Assembly (NCBI GenBank): GCA_015075165.1
Contig: JABTUY010000004.1
Location: 62,001 to 126,000, forward strand
Reading direction: 5' to 3'
From: Ideonella sp.
Lineage (GTDB): Bacteria > Pseudomonadota > Gammaproteobacteria > Burkholderiales > Burkholderiaceae_C
DNA: 64,000 nucleotides
In this document: positions 17,595-28,512 of the stretch, piece by piece
Position numbering within the stretch: position 1 is the first letter of the stretch
How the letters are laid out: each line of letters begins with the position of its first letter
Translations under genes and position numbers: made by a program
Notes under the pieces: generated by a model
Seen by the model: the letters and a program-made list of their open reading frames with translations, nothing else
Databases searched by the model: none
Told to the model about the DNA's origin: nothing

Positions 17595-18773
17595 TCACCG
17601 CACCGCGCCCTCACGCCACAACGGCCGCAGGCACCACACACCGATCACCGGCCCCACCGCCAGCCACGGCAGCACGGCGTGCAGCGGCCACGCGCCGGCG
17701 AGCTGCACGAACAGCACGATGGTCAGCGTGGAGATCGCGAAGCCGATGCAGTTCACCAGCGTCAGCACGCTGCCCACCAGCGCGCGCGGCGCGTTGCTGG
17801 CGGTGAGGGCGCTGAACTGCGGCGAATCGCCCGACGCGGTCAAACCCCACAGCAGCAGCCACAGCGCCCACGGTAGCAGCGGCGCATCGAGCAGCCACGG
17901 CGCCGCGAGCGCGCAGCCGCCGCTGGTGGCGAGCTGGATCGCCGCCACGCGTGCGCCGCCGATGCGCCGCGCCCACACGCCGCCGCCGACGCAGCCGATC
18001 GTGCCGGCCGCGATCGCGGCGAACACCCACCACGACGCGGCCGCGCCATCAGCGATGCGCAGCGCGACGATCGCCGGCAGCAGCACGAACAGCGCATAGA
18101 GCTCGCCCATGTGGCCGAAGTAGCCGAGCACCGATGCGCGCAGCTGGCGGTCGTGCCACACCACCGCGAGCGCGGCGGGGCTCCAGCGCGTGTGCGTGCC
18201 GCGCGGCGCGAGGTGCGGCCCGTCGGGCACCGCGGTGGCCATCAGCACGCCGCCGCCGGCGGCGATCGCGGCCACGCACAGCATCACCGTCTGCCACGGC
18301 CATTGCGTGCCGAGCGCACGCAGCGCGTACGGCGTCGCCGTGCCGAGCACCAGCGCGCCCACCAGCACGCCCAGCGCCCAGCCCAGGCCCTGCGCGTACC
18401 AGCCGGTGGCGATCTTCATGCCGACCGGATAGATGCCGGCCAGGCATACGCCGGTGGCAAAGCGCAGCGCCAGCAGCGTCGCCAGCTCGGGCGGCAGCTG
18501 CGCCGTGATCGCCGCCAGCGCCGCGCCGAGCAGCGAGCAGGCGAGGAACACCAGGCGCGGCGAGAAGCGGTCGGCCACCGCGAGCAGTGCGAACACCAGT
18601 GTGCCGGCGATGAAGCCGAGCTGCACCGCAGCGGTCAACCAGCCCACCGCCGACGGCGCCAGTGCCGCGCCGCGCTGCAGGTCGGGCATCACCGCGTTGA
18701 TCGCGAACCACAGCGAGGTGCCGGCGAGCTGCGCGAGCGCGATCGCCGGCAGGATGCGCCGCGGCACGTTCAC
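17595..18773 (-). CDS. MFS transporter
   Basis: This 392-residue protein has about twelve hydrophobic segments and a major facilitator fold. The N-terminal QLAGTSLWFAINAVMPDL and GICLAG-like helix-5 region (GVCLAGIYPVGMKIATGW) resemble CynX/NimT and related exporters or organic-anion carriers. The gene overlaps the stop of the CoA-ligase gene by four bases, so the two form an operon. It may import the acid that the ligase activates. The substrate cannot be read from the sequence. Confidence 0.85.
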   Translation of the reverse strand: MNVPRRILPAIALAQLAGTSLWFAINAVMPDLQRGAALAPSAVGWLTAAVQLGFIAGTLVFALLAVADRFSPRLVFLACSLLGAALAAITAQLPPELATLLALRFATGVCLAGIYPVGMKIATGWYAQGLGWALGVLVGALVLGTATPYALRALGTQWPWQTVMLCVAAIAAGGGVLMATAVPDGPHLAPRGTHTRWSPAALAVVWHDRQLRASVLGYFGHMGELYALFVLLPAIVALRIADGAAASWWVFAAIAAGTIGCVGGGVWARRIGGARVAAIQLATSGGCALAAPWLLDAPLLPWALWLLLWGLTASGDSPQFSALTASNAPRALVGSVLTLVNCIGFAISTLTIVLFVQLAGAWPLHAVLPWLAVGPVIGVWCLRPLWREGAVR

Positions 18774-20425
18774 CGTGCGCGCTGCGCGCGCGTCGCCTCG
18801 GCCCCGATGCGCCCCTGGCGCGTCGCCTCGGCCCCGACGCGCCCCTGGCGCGTCGCCTCGGCTGTTGCGCGCAATTCGCGCTTGAGCACCTTGCCGATCG
18901 CGCTGCGCGGCAGCTCATCGACCAGCAGCAGCTCGGCCAGCCGCTGCGTCTTGCCGACGCGCGCGTTCATCCACTGCCGGATCGCCGCGGCATCGTCGCC
19001 GCAGCCGGCGCGGCGCACGACGAACGCCACCGGGCTCTCGCCCCACTCGGCGCTGGCCACGCCGACCACCGCCACCTCGGCCACCGCGGGGTGTTGCCGC
19101 AGCTCGGCCTCGAGATCGCTCGGGTAGATGTTGAAGCCGCCGGAGATGATCATGTCCTTGCGGCGGTCCATCAGCACCAGGAAACCGTCGGCGTCGAAGC
19201 GGCCGACGTCGCCGCTGCGGATGAAGCGCCGCCCCCGCGCATCGAACCACTCGGCCTCGCGCGTCTTGTCGGGCTGGTTGTGATAGCCGAGCATCATGCT
19301 GGCCGAGCGGCCCACCACCTCGCCCACCGCGTCGGCGTGCCGCGGCAGCTCGCGGCCATCCTCGTCGATCAGGCGGATGTCGTGGCCTTCGGCCGGCTGG
19401 CCCACGGTGTGCAGCTTGGTCGGGTGCTGGCGGCAATACAGGATGGTGCTGCCGCCGCCTTCGGTCAGGCCGTAGTACTCGGTGAGTTCGCCGGGCCAGC
19501 GGCGCAGCACCTCGGCCTTCAGCTCGGCGCGAAACGGCGCGCTGGTGCAGGCCTTGAAGCGAAAGCTCGACAGGTCGTGCGCATCGAACCCGGGCCACGC
19601 CATCAGCCGCTGGTACTGCACCGGCACCAGCATCGTGTGCGTGGCGCGCTGCGCCTGCGCCAGCGCGAGGTAGCGCGCGCAGTCGAACTTTGCCATCAGC
19701 ACCAGCCGGCCGCCGCGCGCCAGCGTGGGGATCACCACCACCAGCGTGGTGTTGGAGTACAGCGGCGTGGCGATCAGCGTGACGGTGTCGGGGCCGTAGC
19801 CGCCGGAGCGCGCGCGCCGCACCTGGCCCCAGCGCATGCCGTGCGACTGCACGATGCCCTTGGGCGTGCCGGTGGTGCCCGACGAATAGATGATGTTGAA
19901 CGGCCACTCGGGCTGCAGGCGCACGCGCCGCGGCTTCGCACCGGCCGGCGCCAGCCACGCGCGCAGGCCGCTGTCGCCGCCGGTCGATTCGTCGAGGCGG
20001 ATGCGGCGCACCGCGGCGCCCGTGAGCCCGGCGTCCAGCGCGAGCGCATTGGCCTCGTCGAGGAACAGGTGGCGCGCGCCGGCGTCGGCCACCATTGCCG
20101 CCAGCTGCGCCGGCGTGCTGCTCGGCGCCAGCGGCGCCACCGCGATGCCGGCGCGCAGCGCGCCGAGAAACAGCACCACGTAGGCGTTGCACGGCGCCGC
20201 GCAGATCGCGATCGTGGCGCCGGGGCGGGCACCGTCGCGCTGCAGCGTGGCGGCCACGCGGTCGATCGCGGCGTGCAGTTGCGCGTAGGTGATGCGCTCG
20301 CCGCTTTCGTCGAGCAGCGCCACGGCCCGTGGCCGCGCGCGCGCGTGGCCGGCGATCAGATCGGGCAGCGCGCGGAAGTCGGGCAGCGGCTCGGCGGCGG
20401 GGTGGGGCTTCGGCGTGTGCAGCAT
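18770..20425 (-). CDS. AMP-dependent acyl/aryl-CoA synthetase
   Basis: This 551-residue ANL-family ligase has the ATP motif YSSGTTGTPKG, YYGLTEGGG, GDVGRFDADGF with the hinge DRRKDMIISGGFNIYP, and the catalytic lysine in SAIGKVLKREL near the end. It forms acyl-AMP, then acyl-CoA. The start at MLHTPKPHP is preferred; the frame is open 91 codons upstream. The last 30 residues are unusual: EATRQGR(V/I)GA is repeated, encoded by 30-bp tandem repeats. The ligase may activate the acid later cleaved by the thiolase-fold/DUF35 pair nearby. Confidence 0.9.
   Translation of the reverse strand: MLHTPKPHPAAEPLPDFRALPDLIAGHARARPRAVALLDESGERITYAQLHAAIDRVAATLQRDGARPGATIAICAAPCNAYVVLFLGALRAGIAVAPLAPSSTPAQLAAMVADAGARHLFLDEANALALDAGLTGAAVRRIRLDESTGGDSGLRAWLAPAGAKPRRVRLQPEWPFNIIYSSGTTGTPKGIVQSHGMRWGQVRRARSGGYGPDTVTLIATPLYSNTTLVVVIPTLARGGRLVLMAKFDCARYLALAQAQRATHTMLVPVQYQRLMAWPGFDAHDLSSFRFKACTSAPFRAELKAEVLRRWPGELTEYYGLTEGGGSTILYCRQHPTKLHTVGQPAEGHDIRLIDEDGRELPRHADAVGEVVGRSASMMLGYHNQPDKTREAEWFDARGRRFIRSGDVGRFDADGFLVLMDRRKDMIISGGFNIYPSDLEAELRQHPAVAEVAVVGVASAEWGESPVAFVVRRAGCGDDAAAIRQWMNARVGKTQRLAELLLVDELPRSAIGKVLKRELRATAEATRQGRVGAEATRQGRIGAEATRAQRAR
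18791..18861. repeat. 30-bp tandem repeat within a CoA-ligase 3' end
   Basis: Two full 30-base units (18791-18820 and 18821-18850) differ at one base, and a third copy is retained for 11 bases. Units are in frame with the ligase gene and encode the ten-residue peptide EATRQGRxGA. This looks like slipped-strand expansion in a dispensable tail. Confidence 0.85.
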
Positions 20426-20589
20426 GGCCGGCAGGATAGCGAATGCGCGCGCCACCGCGACGGCGGCGCGGCCGCGCCGCCGGGGGACGATCTCGCCGCA
20501 CAATGCCGCACCGCCATGGACGAGCCCCGCATTCGCGTCGGCCGCGCGATCACGCCCGAGCATCTGCCGACGTACACCGAGACCGCACG

Positions 20590-21129
20590 ATGCTGACCAC
20601 CGACGTGCCCGGCGTGCAGCGCATCGAGCCGCACGATGCGGCCGTGGCGTTGCCTGCGCTGGCCGAGATCCTGCTCGACTGCGTGGCCGGCGGCGCATCG
20701 GTCGGCTTCATGTGGCCGCTGTCGCGCGAGTGCGCGGACGCCTTCTGGCGCGGCGCGCTCGATTCGGCGGCGCGTGGCGAGCGCATCGTGCTGGTGGCGC
20801 GTGACGGCGACGGCGGTGCCATCGCCGGCACGGTGCAGGTGATCCTGGCGCAGCCCGAGAATCAGCCGCACCGCGGCGACGTGGCGAAGATGCTGGTGCA
20901 CCGGCGCGCGCGGCGCCGCGGCCTGGGCGAGCTGTTGATGCGCGCCGCCGAGCGCGAAGCGCAGCGCGCCGGCAAGACGCTGCTGGTGCTCGACACCGCC
21001 TCCGCCGACGCCGAGCGGCTGTATGTGCGCAGCGGGTGGGTCGCGTGCGGGTGTATCCCGGGCTACGCGCTGCTGCCCGGCGGCGAGCCCTGCGCGACCA
21101 CGTACTACTACAAGCCGCTCGGCCGCTGA
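20590..21129 (+). CDS. GNAT-family N-acetyltransferase
   Basis: This 179-residue protein has the GNAT fold. A VAKMLVHRRARRRGLGELLM segment (near residue 100) is the acetyl-CoA-binding motif A with its RRxGLG loop, and AERLYVRSGW is motif B. The start MLTTDVPGVQ is chosen because the upstream frame is arginine-rich noise. It is divergent from the CoA-ligase gene and has no clear ribosome site. The substrate could be a small amine, antibiotic or protein terminus; the sequence does not say. Confidence 0.85.
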   Translation: MLTTDVPGVQRIEPHDAAVALPALAEILLDCVAGGASVGFMWPLSRECADAFWRGALDSAARGERIVLVARDGDGGAIAGTVQVILAQPENQPHRGDVAKMLVHRRARRRGLGELLMRAAEREAQRAGKTLLVLDTASADAERLYVRSGWVACGCIPGYALLPGGEPCATTYYYKPLGR

Positions 21130-21222
21130 GCGGCGCGGTTGCAGCGCAGGTGACAGCGCAGGTGGCCGCGCTGCGGCATGATAGCCACCCAGACGCTTGC
21201 CGCCGTTCGCCATCGTTGCCGC

Positions 21223-22404
21223 ATGAGCGCCAGCCGCATGACACCACGCCCAGCGCGAGCCTGCATCGTCGGCGCGTTCGAGCACCCGACGCGCAAGGCG
21301 CCCGACAAGACCGTGGCGCAGCTGCACGCCGAGTGCGCAGCCGGTGCGCTGGCCGATGCCGGCCTCGACAAGCGCGACATCGATGCCTACTTCTGCGCCG
21401 GCGATGCCCCAGGCATGGGGCCGCTGTCGATCATCGACCTGCTGCACCTCGACGTGCGCCACACCGAGAGCACCGACCTCGGCGGTGCGTCGTACATCGC
21501 GCTGGTGGCGCACGCGCGCGATGCGATCGCCGCCGGCCGCTGCAACGTCGCGCTGATCACGCTGGCCGGGCGGCCGCGCAGCGAGGGCTCCAGCGGCACC
21601 GTGCCGCGCACCCGCGCCGGCACGCCCGAAGCACCGTGGGAGGGCCCGTACGGCCTCAGCACCGTCAACGGCTACGGCATGGTGGCGATGCGGCACATGC
21701 ACGAGTTCGGCACCACCAGCGAGCAGCTGGCGTGGATCAAGGTGGCGGCGTCGCACCATGCGCAGCACAACCCGCACGCGATGCTGCGCGATGTGGTGAG
21801 CGTGCGCGACGTGCTCGAGTCACCGCTGGTCGCCGACCCGCTGCACCGGCTCGACTGCTGCGTGGTCAGCGACGGCGGCGGCGCGCTGATCGTCGCGCGG
21901 CCCGAGATCGCGCGCGGCCTGAAGCGGCCGGTGATCAACGTGATCGGTGCCGGCGAAGCGGTGCGCGGCCAGCGCGCCGGTGCGGTCGACCTCACCACCA
22001 CCGGCGCGGCGAGCTCGGGCGCGGCAGCGTTCGCCGAAGCCGGCGTGGCGCCGGCCGACATCCGGTACGCCAGCGTCTACGACAGCTTCACGATCACCGT
22101 GCTGCTGCAGCTCGAAGACCTGGGTTTCTGCCGCAAGGGCGAGGGCGGCCGCTTCGTCGCCGACGGTAACTTGATCTCCGGTGTCGGCCGTCTGCCGTTC
22201 AACACCGATGGCGGCGGGTTGTGCAGCAACCACCCGGCCAACCGCGGCGGCATTACGAAGGTGATCGAGGCGGTGCGCCAGTTGCGCGGCGAGGCGCACC
22301 CCGCGGTGCAGGTGAAAGGCTGCAGCCTCGCGCTGGCGCAGGGCATCGGCGGCAACCTGGGCAGCCGCCACGCCAGCGCCACGCTGATCCTGGAACGCGG
22401 ATGA
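21223..22404 (+). CDS. Thiolase-fold lipid-transfer-like protein (Ltp2-type), no active-site Cys
   Basis: This 393-residue thiolase-superfamily protein is of the SCP-x/Ltp type. Where thiolases have the acyl-carrying cysteine it reads STDLGGASYIALV, so no nucleophile is present. A conserved YDSFTI and a C-terminal GGGLCSNHPANRGG remain. In actinobacterial Ltp2 such proteins act with a DUF35 partner as retro-aldolases on beta-hydroxyacyl-CoA, and a DUF35 gene follows here with a four-base overlap. An aldolase role is therefore more likely than thiolysis. The start is either this ATG or one 15 bases on. Confidence 0.85.
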   Translation: MSASRMTPRPARACIVGAFEHPTRKAPDKTVAQLHAECAAGALADAGLDKRDIDAYFCAGDAPGMGPLSIIDLLHLDVRHTESTDLGGASYIALVAHARDAIAAGRCNVALITLAGRPRSEGSSGTVPRTRAGTPEAPWEGPYGLSTVNGYGMVAMRHMHEFGTTSEQLAWIKVAASHHAQHNPHAMLRDVVSVRDVLESPLVADPLHRLDCCVVSDGGGALIVARPEIARGLKRPVINVIGAGEAVRGQRAGAVDLTTTGAASSGAAAFAEAGVAPADIRYASVYDSFTITVLLQLEDLGFCRKGEGGRFVADGNLISGVGRLPFNTDGGGLCSNHPANRGGITKVIEAVRQLRGEAHPAVQVKGCSLALAQGIGGNLGSRHASATLILERG

Positions 22405-22826
22405 GCCGCGAGCGAACGAACGCGATGAACGACCCGGCCACCACCCCGCGCACGCTGCCGTCGCCGGGCGTCGGGCCCGACAACGCGGCCTTCGTCGCCG
22501 CGGTGCGCGAAGGCCGCTTCATCGTGCCGTGGTGCGAGGCCTGCGACCGCAGCCACTGGTATCCGCGCGCGCTGTGCCCGCACTGCTGGAGCCCGCGCAT
22601 CGCGTGGCGGCCCGCCAGCGGCCGCGGCACGGTGTACGCGCACTCGACGATGCACCGCGCCGAGCCGCCATTCACGCTGGCCTACGTCACGCTCGACGAA
22701 GGGCCGACGATGCTGACCCACCTGGTCGACCCGGGCGCCGGCGGCTGGCGCATCGGCATGGCGGTGCGCGTGCGCTTCGTCGCCAGCGACGATGGCACGC
22801 CGGTGGCGGTGTTCGGGCCCGCGTGA
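22401..22826 (+). CDS. Zn-ribbon/OB-fold DUF35 protein, partner of the thiolase-fold protein
   Basis: This 141-residue protein has a rubredoxin-like zinc ribbon with C-x2-C pairs (WCEACD and LCPHCW, near residues 47-65), then an OB-fold of the DUF35 family with the usual GRGTVYAHSTMHR strand. DUF35 proteins bind acyl-CoA and partner thiolase-fold proteins. The ATG overlaps the stop of that gene, supporting a complex. A second in-frame ATG at MNDPATTPR is possible. It ends 10 bases from a convergent methyltransferase. Confidence 0.88.
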   Translation: MSRERTNAMNDPATTPRTLPSPGVGPDNAAFVAAVREGRFIVPWCEACDRSHWYPRALCPHCWSPRIAWRPASGRGTVYAHSTMHRAEPPFTLAYVTLDEGPTMLTHLVDPGAGGWRIGMAVRVRFVASDDGTPVAVFGPA

Positions 22827-22836
22827 CCCGGCGGCG

Positions 22837-23631
22837 TCAGCGCGCCACGATCACCAGCACCGGCATCTCGAACGCGACGCTGCCTTCGGGCTGCACGAAC
22901 GGCGCCAGCGTGGTCTGCGCGGCGTGTCGCAGGCGTCCGAACTGCGCGTCGTCGAGCAGGCCGCCGAGTGTCCACACACAGGCGCGTTCGGTCGACACCA
23001 GCGCGTCGATCGACGCGAAGCGCACGGTGGCGCTGCGCTGCACGACCTGCGCACCGGCCAGGCCGGCGTCGCGCGCCAGCGTGGCCAGCAGCGGCGCATC
23101 ACCGATCGCGAACGGCGCACGGAACGCCGCCGCCACCGGCTCGCCGAACAACTGCAGCAGCAGCGCCGCCAGCGCGCCGTAGCCCGGCGAGCGCTCGACC
23201 GCGTCGCACACCGCGACGGCCAGGCGGCCGCGCGGCCGCAGCACGCGACGCATCTCGCGCAGCGCGGCCACGCGATCGTCGAAGAACATCAGGCCGAACT
23301 GGCTGATCACCGCGTCGACGCTGGCGTCGGGCAGCGGCAGCGCCTCGGCGCGGCCGTCGATCCACTCGATCGTCGAGTCGAGCCGGCGCGCCAGCGCCAG
23401 CATCTCGGGGTTGGCGTCGAGCCCGATCACGTGGCCGTGCGCTCCGACGCGCGCGGCCGCCGTGCGCGCGAGCACGCCGGTGCCGCAGGCCACGTCGAGC
23501 ACGCGCTGGCCGGCGGCGATGCCGGCCGCGTCGGCGACCACGGTGCTGAACGGCCGGAACAACGCCGGCACGAATTCGGCCTCGTACACTTCGGCCGGTG
23601 ACCGGATGGCGGTTGCGGTGATGGTGTTCAT
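22837..23631 (-). CDS. SAM-dependent methyltransferase, class I
   Basis: This 264-residue protein has the Rossmann-fold SAM site VLDVACGTGVLA (motif I), LDANPEML (motif II), and ISQFGLMFFDD with LREMRRVLRPRGRL (motifs post-II and III) as in UbiE/Methyltransf_11 enzymes. AAGGAG lies before the chosen ATG (MNTITATAIR); the open frame runs 97 codons further but without family sequence. It is divergent from an AraC gene, which probably controls it. The methyl acceptor is not identifiable. Confidence 0.88.
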   Translation of the reverse strand: MNTITATAIRSPAEVYEAEFVPALFRPFSTVVADAAGIAAGQRVLDVACGTGVLARTAAARVGAHGHVIGLDANPEMLALARRLDSTIEWIDGRAEALPLPDASVDAVISQFGLMFFDDRVAALREMRRVLRPRGRLAVAVCDAVERSPGYGALAALLLQLFGEPVAAAFRAPFAIGDAPLLATLARDAGLAGAQVVQRSATVRFASIDALVSTERACVWTLGGLLDDAQFGRLRHAAQTTLAPFVQPEGSVAFEMPVLVIVAR

Positions 23632-23686
23632 CGGCGATCTCCTTCGCAGATGAACCGCAGCATCCGCGTCCGGGCGCGCCGTGGCC

Positions 23687-24739
23687 ATGACCGAAGCACC
23701 GAATCGCTTGCCCGACCATCCGGACGCGTCGTCGGCCAGCGCGTTCGCGCTGCCGGCGCCGGCGGCCGACGTGCTGTCGGACGTGCTGCGCACGATTCGG
23801 CTCAGCGGCTCGATGCTGTTTCTGGTCGACGCCAGCGTGCCGTGGAAGACGCACGCGCCGGCGACGCACACCTTCGCGCGGCAGGTGATGCCGCAGGCGC
23901 AGCACCTGGTGTCGTACCACATCGTCGTGCACGGCCAGTGCTGGGCCGGCCTGGCCGGCGAGCCGCTGCAGCTGCTGCGCGAGGGCGACGGCCTCGTCGT
24001 GCCGCAGGGCGACGCCTACGCGCTGGCCTCCGCGCCCGACGTGCCGCCGGGCTACAGCGACGACGATGCGGTGGCGTTCTTCCGCAGCATGGCCGCCGGC
24101 GAGCTGCCGTCGGTGGTGCGCGAGGGCGGCAATGGCGGCGAGGGCAGCGAGCGCACGTCGTTCATCTGCGGCTTCCTCGGCTGCGATGCGCGGCCGTTCA
24201 ACCCCGTGCTGTGGGCGCTGCCGCGCGTGATCCATCTGCACCGCGTGGCGCAGCCGGGCGACCGGCTGTCGCACCTGCTGGCGTATGCGCAGCAGGAGCT
24301 GCGCGAGCACGGCCCCGGCGGGCGCGACGTGCTGCTGCGGCTGTCCGAGCTGATGTTCGTCGAGGTGGTGCGCCGACACCTGGCGAACGCCGCACCCGTT
24401 GCCACCGGCTGGATGGCGGCGCTGCGCGACCCGCTCGCGTCGCGCGTGCTGGCGTGCCTGCACGCGCAGCCGGCGCGGCCGTGGACGCTCGACTCGCTCA
24501 GCGAGGCCGCCGGTGCGTCGCGCAGCACGCTGGCCGAGCGCTTTGCGCAACTGGTCGGGCAGCCGCCGATGCAGTACCTGGCCGGCTGGCGCATGCAGCT
24601 GGCGTCGCGCCTGCTCGCCGAGCACAGCATGAAGGTGCGAACGATCGCCGATTCGGTCGGCTACGCATCGGAGGCGGCGTTCAGCCGCGCGTTCAAGAAG
24701 CACACCGGCGTGTCGCCGCAGGCGTGGCGGCAGCGGTAG
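23687..24739 (+). CDS. AraC-family regulator with N-terminal cupin
   Basis: This 350-residue protein has a cupin_6-type sensor domain (residues about 25-200) and a C-terminal AraC HTH pair (DSLSEAAGASRSTLAERF and IADSVGYASEAAFSRAFKKHTG). A GTG two codons upstream is an alternative start. It is divergent from the methyltransferase gene across about 55 bases. Cupin-AraC proteins of this class usually repress or activate a neighbouring oxidoreductase or methyltransferase gene. The ligand is unknown. Confidence 0.9.
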   Translation: MTEAPNRLPDHPDASSASAFALPAPAADVLSDVLRTIRLSGSMLFLVDASVPWKTHAPATHTFARQVMPQAQHLVSYHIVVHGQCWAGLAGEPLQLLREGDGLVVPQGDAYALASAPDVPPGYSDDDAVAFFRSMAAGELPSVVREGGNGGEGSERTSFICGFLGCDARPFNPVLWALPRVIHLHRVAQPGDRLSHLLAYAQQELREHGPGGRDVLLRLSELMFVEVVRRHLANAAPVATGWMAALRDPLASRVLACLHAQPARPWTLDSLSEAAGASRSTLAERFAQLVGQPPMQYLAGWRMQLASRLLAEHSMKVRTIADSVGYASEAAFSRAFKKHTGVSPQAWRQR

Positions 24740-24842
24740 CTGACGAGCGGCTGCGACGCGCGCGGCGCGACCACTGTCGTATCACCCCCGCCCGCGAGCG
24801 TAGGATGCACCGACAACAACGAGCGCAGACAGGAGACTCACG

Positions 24843-27182
<2,340 letters not shown>

Positions 27183-27194
27183 GGGAAGGCGGGC

Positions 27195-27212
27195 AAACCG
27201 GCGCGTCGGTTT
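27195..27212. terminator. Weak hairpin after maeB
   Basis: AAACCG and CGGTTT pair around a 6-base loop, 12 bases after the maeB stop and before the convergent phosphoesterase stop. The stem is short and lacks a U tract. Confidence 0.35.
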
Positions 27213-27275
27213 CGACGTTGCCGCTTACCCCGGCGCCGCCGCGAGTTGCGGGCTGCGCCCGCGTGCCGCGCGCGC

Positions 27276-28403
27276 TCACGCGGCGGCCACGAGCTTCAGC
27301 CGCGTGATCTCGCTCGGCGCGCCCAGGCGCAGCGGCGGGCCCCAGTAGCCGGTGCCGCGGCTGGTGTAGATCCACAGCTGCTGCAGCCGGTGCAGCCCGG
27401 CGGTGTAGGGCTGCTGCAGGCGCACGAACACGTTCCACGGCCAGTACTGGCCGCCGTGCGTGTGCCCCGATAGCTGCACGTCGAAGCCGGCGTCGGCAGC
27501 GGCCGCGGCACTGCGCGGCTGGTGCGCCAGCAGCACGCGCGCTCCGGCATCGCGCGGTGCGCCGGCGATCGCGCGTTGCGGATCGCTGCGCTGCCGCGGG
27601 TCGAAGTGCTGCGCGCTGGTGTCGGTGACGCCGGCCAGCACCAGCAACGCGCCGGCGTGCGACAGCACCACGTGCTCGTTGATCAGCACGCGCACGCCCA
27701 GCCGCCGCAGCTCGGCCGCCCACTCGTCGGCGCCGCTGTAGTACTCGTGGTTGCCGGTGACGAAGAAGGTGCCGTGCGTCGAGCGCAGGCCGCTCAGCGG
27801 CGCCACATCGGGCGCCAGATCGCGCACGCGGCCGTCGACCAGGTCGCCGGTGACGGCCACCACGTCGGCGCGCAGTGCATTCACTGCGTCGACGATGCGC
27901 TGCACGTAGCCGCGCTTGATCGTCGGGCCGACGTGGATGTCGCTGATCTGCGCGATCGTGAAGCCGTGCAGCGCCGGCGGCAGCTGGGCCAGCGGCAGCT
28001 CGACCGTGCGCACGCGCGCGGTACGGCGTGCGTTGACGAAGCCCCACGCGGCGAACACGAGCGCGCCGATCATCACGGCCAGCGCGGTCCACTGCGACAG
28101 CGCGGCCGGCGGCACGATCGGCGACAGCCACGCGAGCAGCGCAGCGAGCAGCAGCAGGACATCGCGCAGCGCGGTCAACGCCAGCAGCGTCGAGACGACG
28201 CCGAGCGCCAGCATGCCGGCCCAGCTCAGCCGGTCGGCGCGTGCGCGGTCGCGCGCGCGGCGGCCGAAGAACGCCAGCGGAATCAGCAGCGCCGAGGCCA
28301 GCAGCAGCAACACCAGCGCCGCCTGCCATGGCGCGGGCAGGTCTGGCGCCAGGCGCCAGCCGATGTACAGGTGCAGCAGCGCCGATAGCCAGAGGGCGAA
28401 CAC
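27276..28403 (-). CDS. Membrane-anchored metallophosphoesterase (YkuE-like)
   Basis: This 375-residue protein has four or five N-terminal membrane helices (residues 1-135) and then a calcineurin-like catalytic domain: QISDIHVGP, VTGDLVDG, VTGNHEYYSG, LLAHQP and SGHTHGGQYWP give the two-metal ligands D, H, D, N, H and H. The active site probably faces the periplasm. YkuE-type enzymes cleave phosphodiesters or lipid-linked phosphates, and no neighbour narrows the substrate. It is convergent with maeB and divergent from an MFS gene. Confidence 0.9.
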   Translation of the reverse strand: MFALWLSALLHLYIGWRLAPDLPAPWQAALVLLLLASALLIPLAFFGRRARDRARADRLSWAGMLALGVVSTLLALTALRDVLLLLAALLAWLSPIVPPAALSQWTALAVMIGALVFAAWGFVNARRTARVRTVELPLAQLPPALHGFTIAQISDIHVGPTIKRGYVQRIVDAVNALRADVVAVTGDLVDGRVRDLAPDVAPLSGLRSTHGTFFVTGNHEYYSGADEWAAELRRLGVRVLINEHVVLSHAGALLVLAGVTDTSAQHFDPRQRSDPQRAIAGAPRDAGARVLLAHQPRSAAAAADAGFDVQLSGHTHGGQYWPWNVFVRLQQPYTAGLHRLQQLWIYTSRGTGYWGPPLRLGAPSEITRLKLVAAA

Positions 28404-28512
28404 CGGCCGCAGATGGTGCCGCGCGGCCGCGGTTCAAGCAGGCTTGCCCCTCGGCCGGCGCAGGGTCGGGGTTGCTGGCACGATGTCGGCTCCGAGGAGA
28501 GAGGGAGGTCGC

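Noticed and set aside
18791-18861. CRISPR-like repeats
   Set aside because: The units are contiguous without spacers and lie inside a coding region.
20516-20596. A 26-codon frame overlapping the GNAT start
   Set aside because: No ribosome site, no family and no evidence beyond an open frame in GC-rich DNA.
21223-22404. Acetyl-CoA acetyltransferase (true thiolase)
   Set aside because: The nucleophilic cysteine is missing, and a DUF35 gene overlaps, which fits a different reaction.
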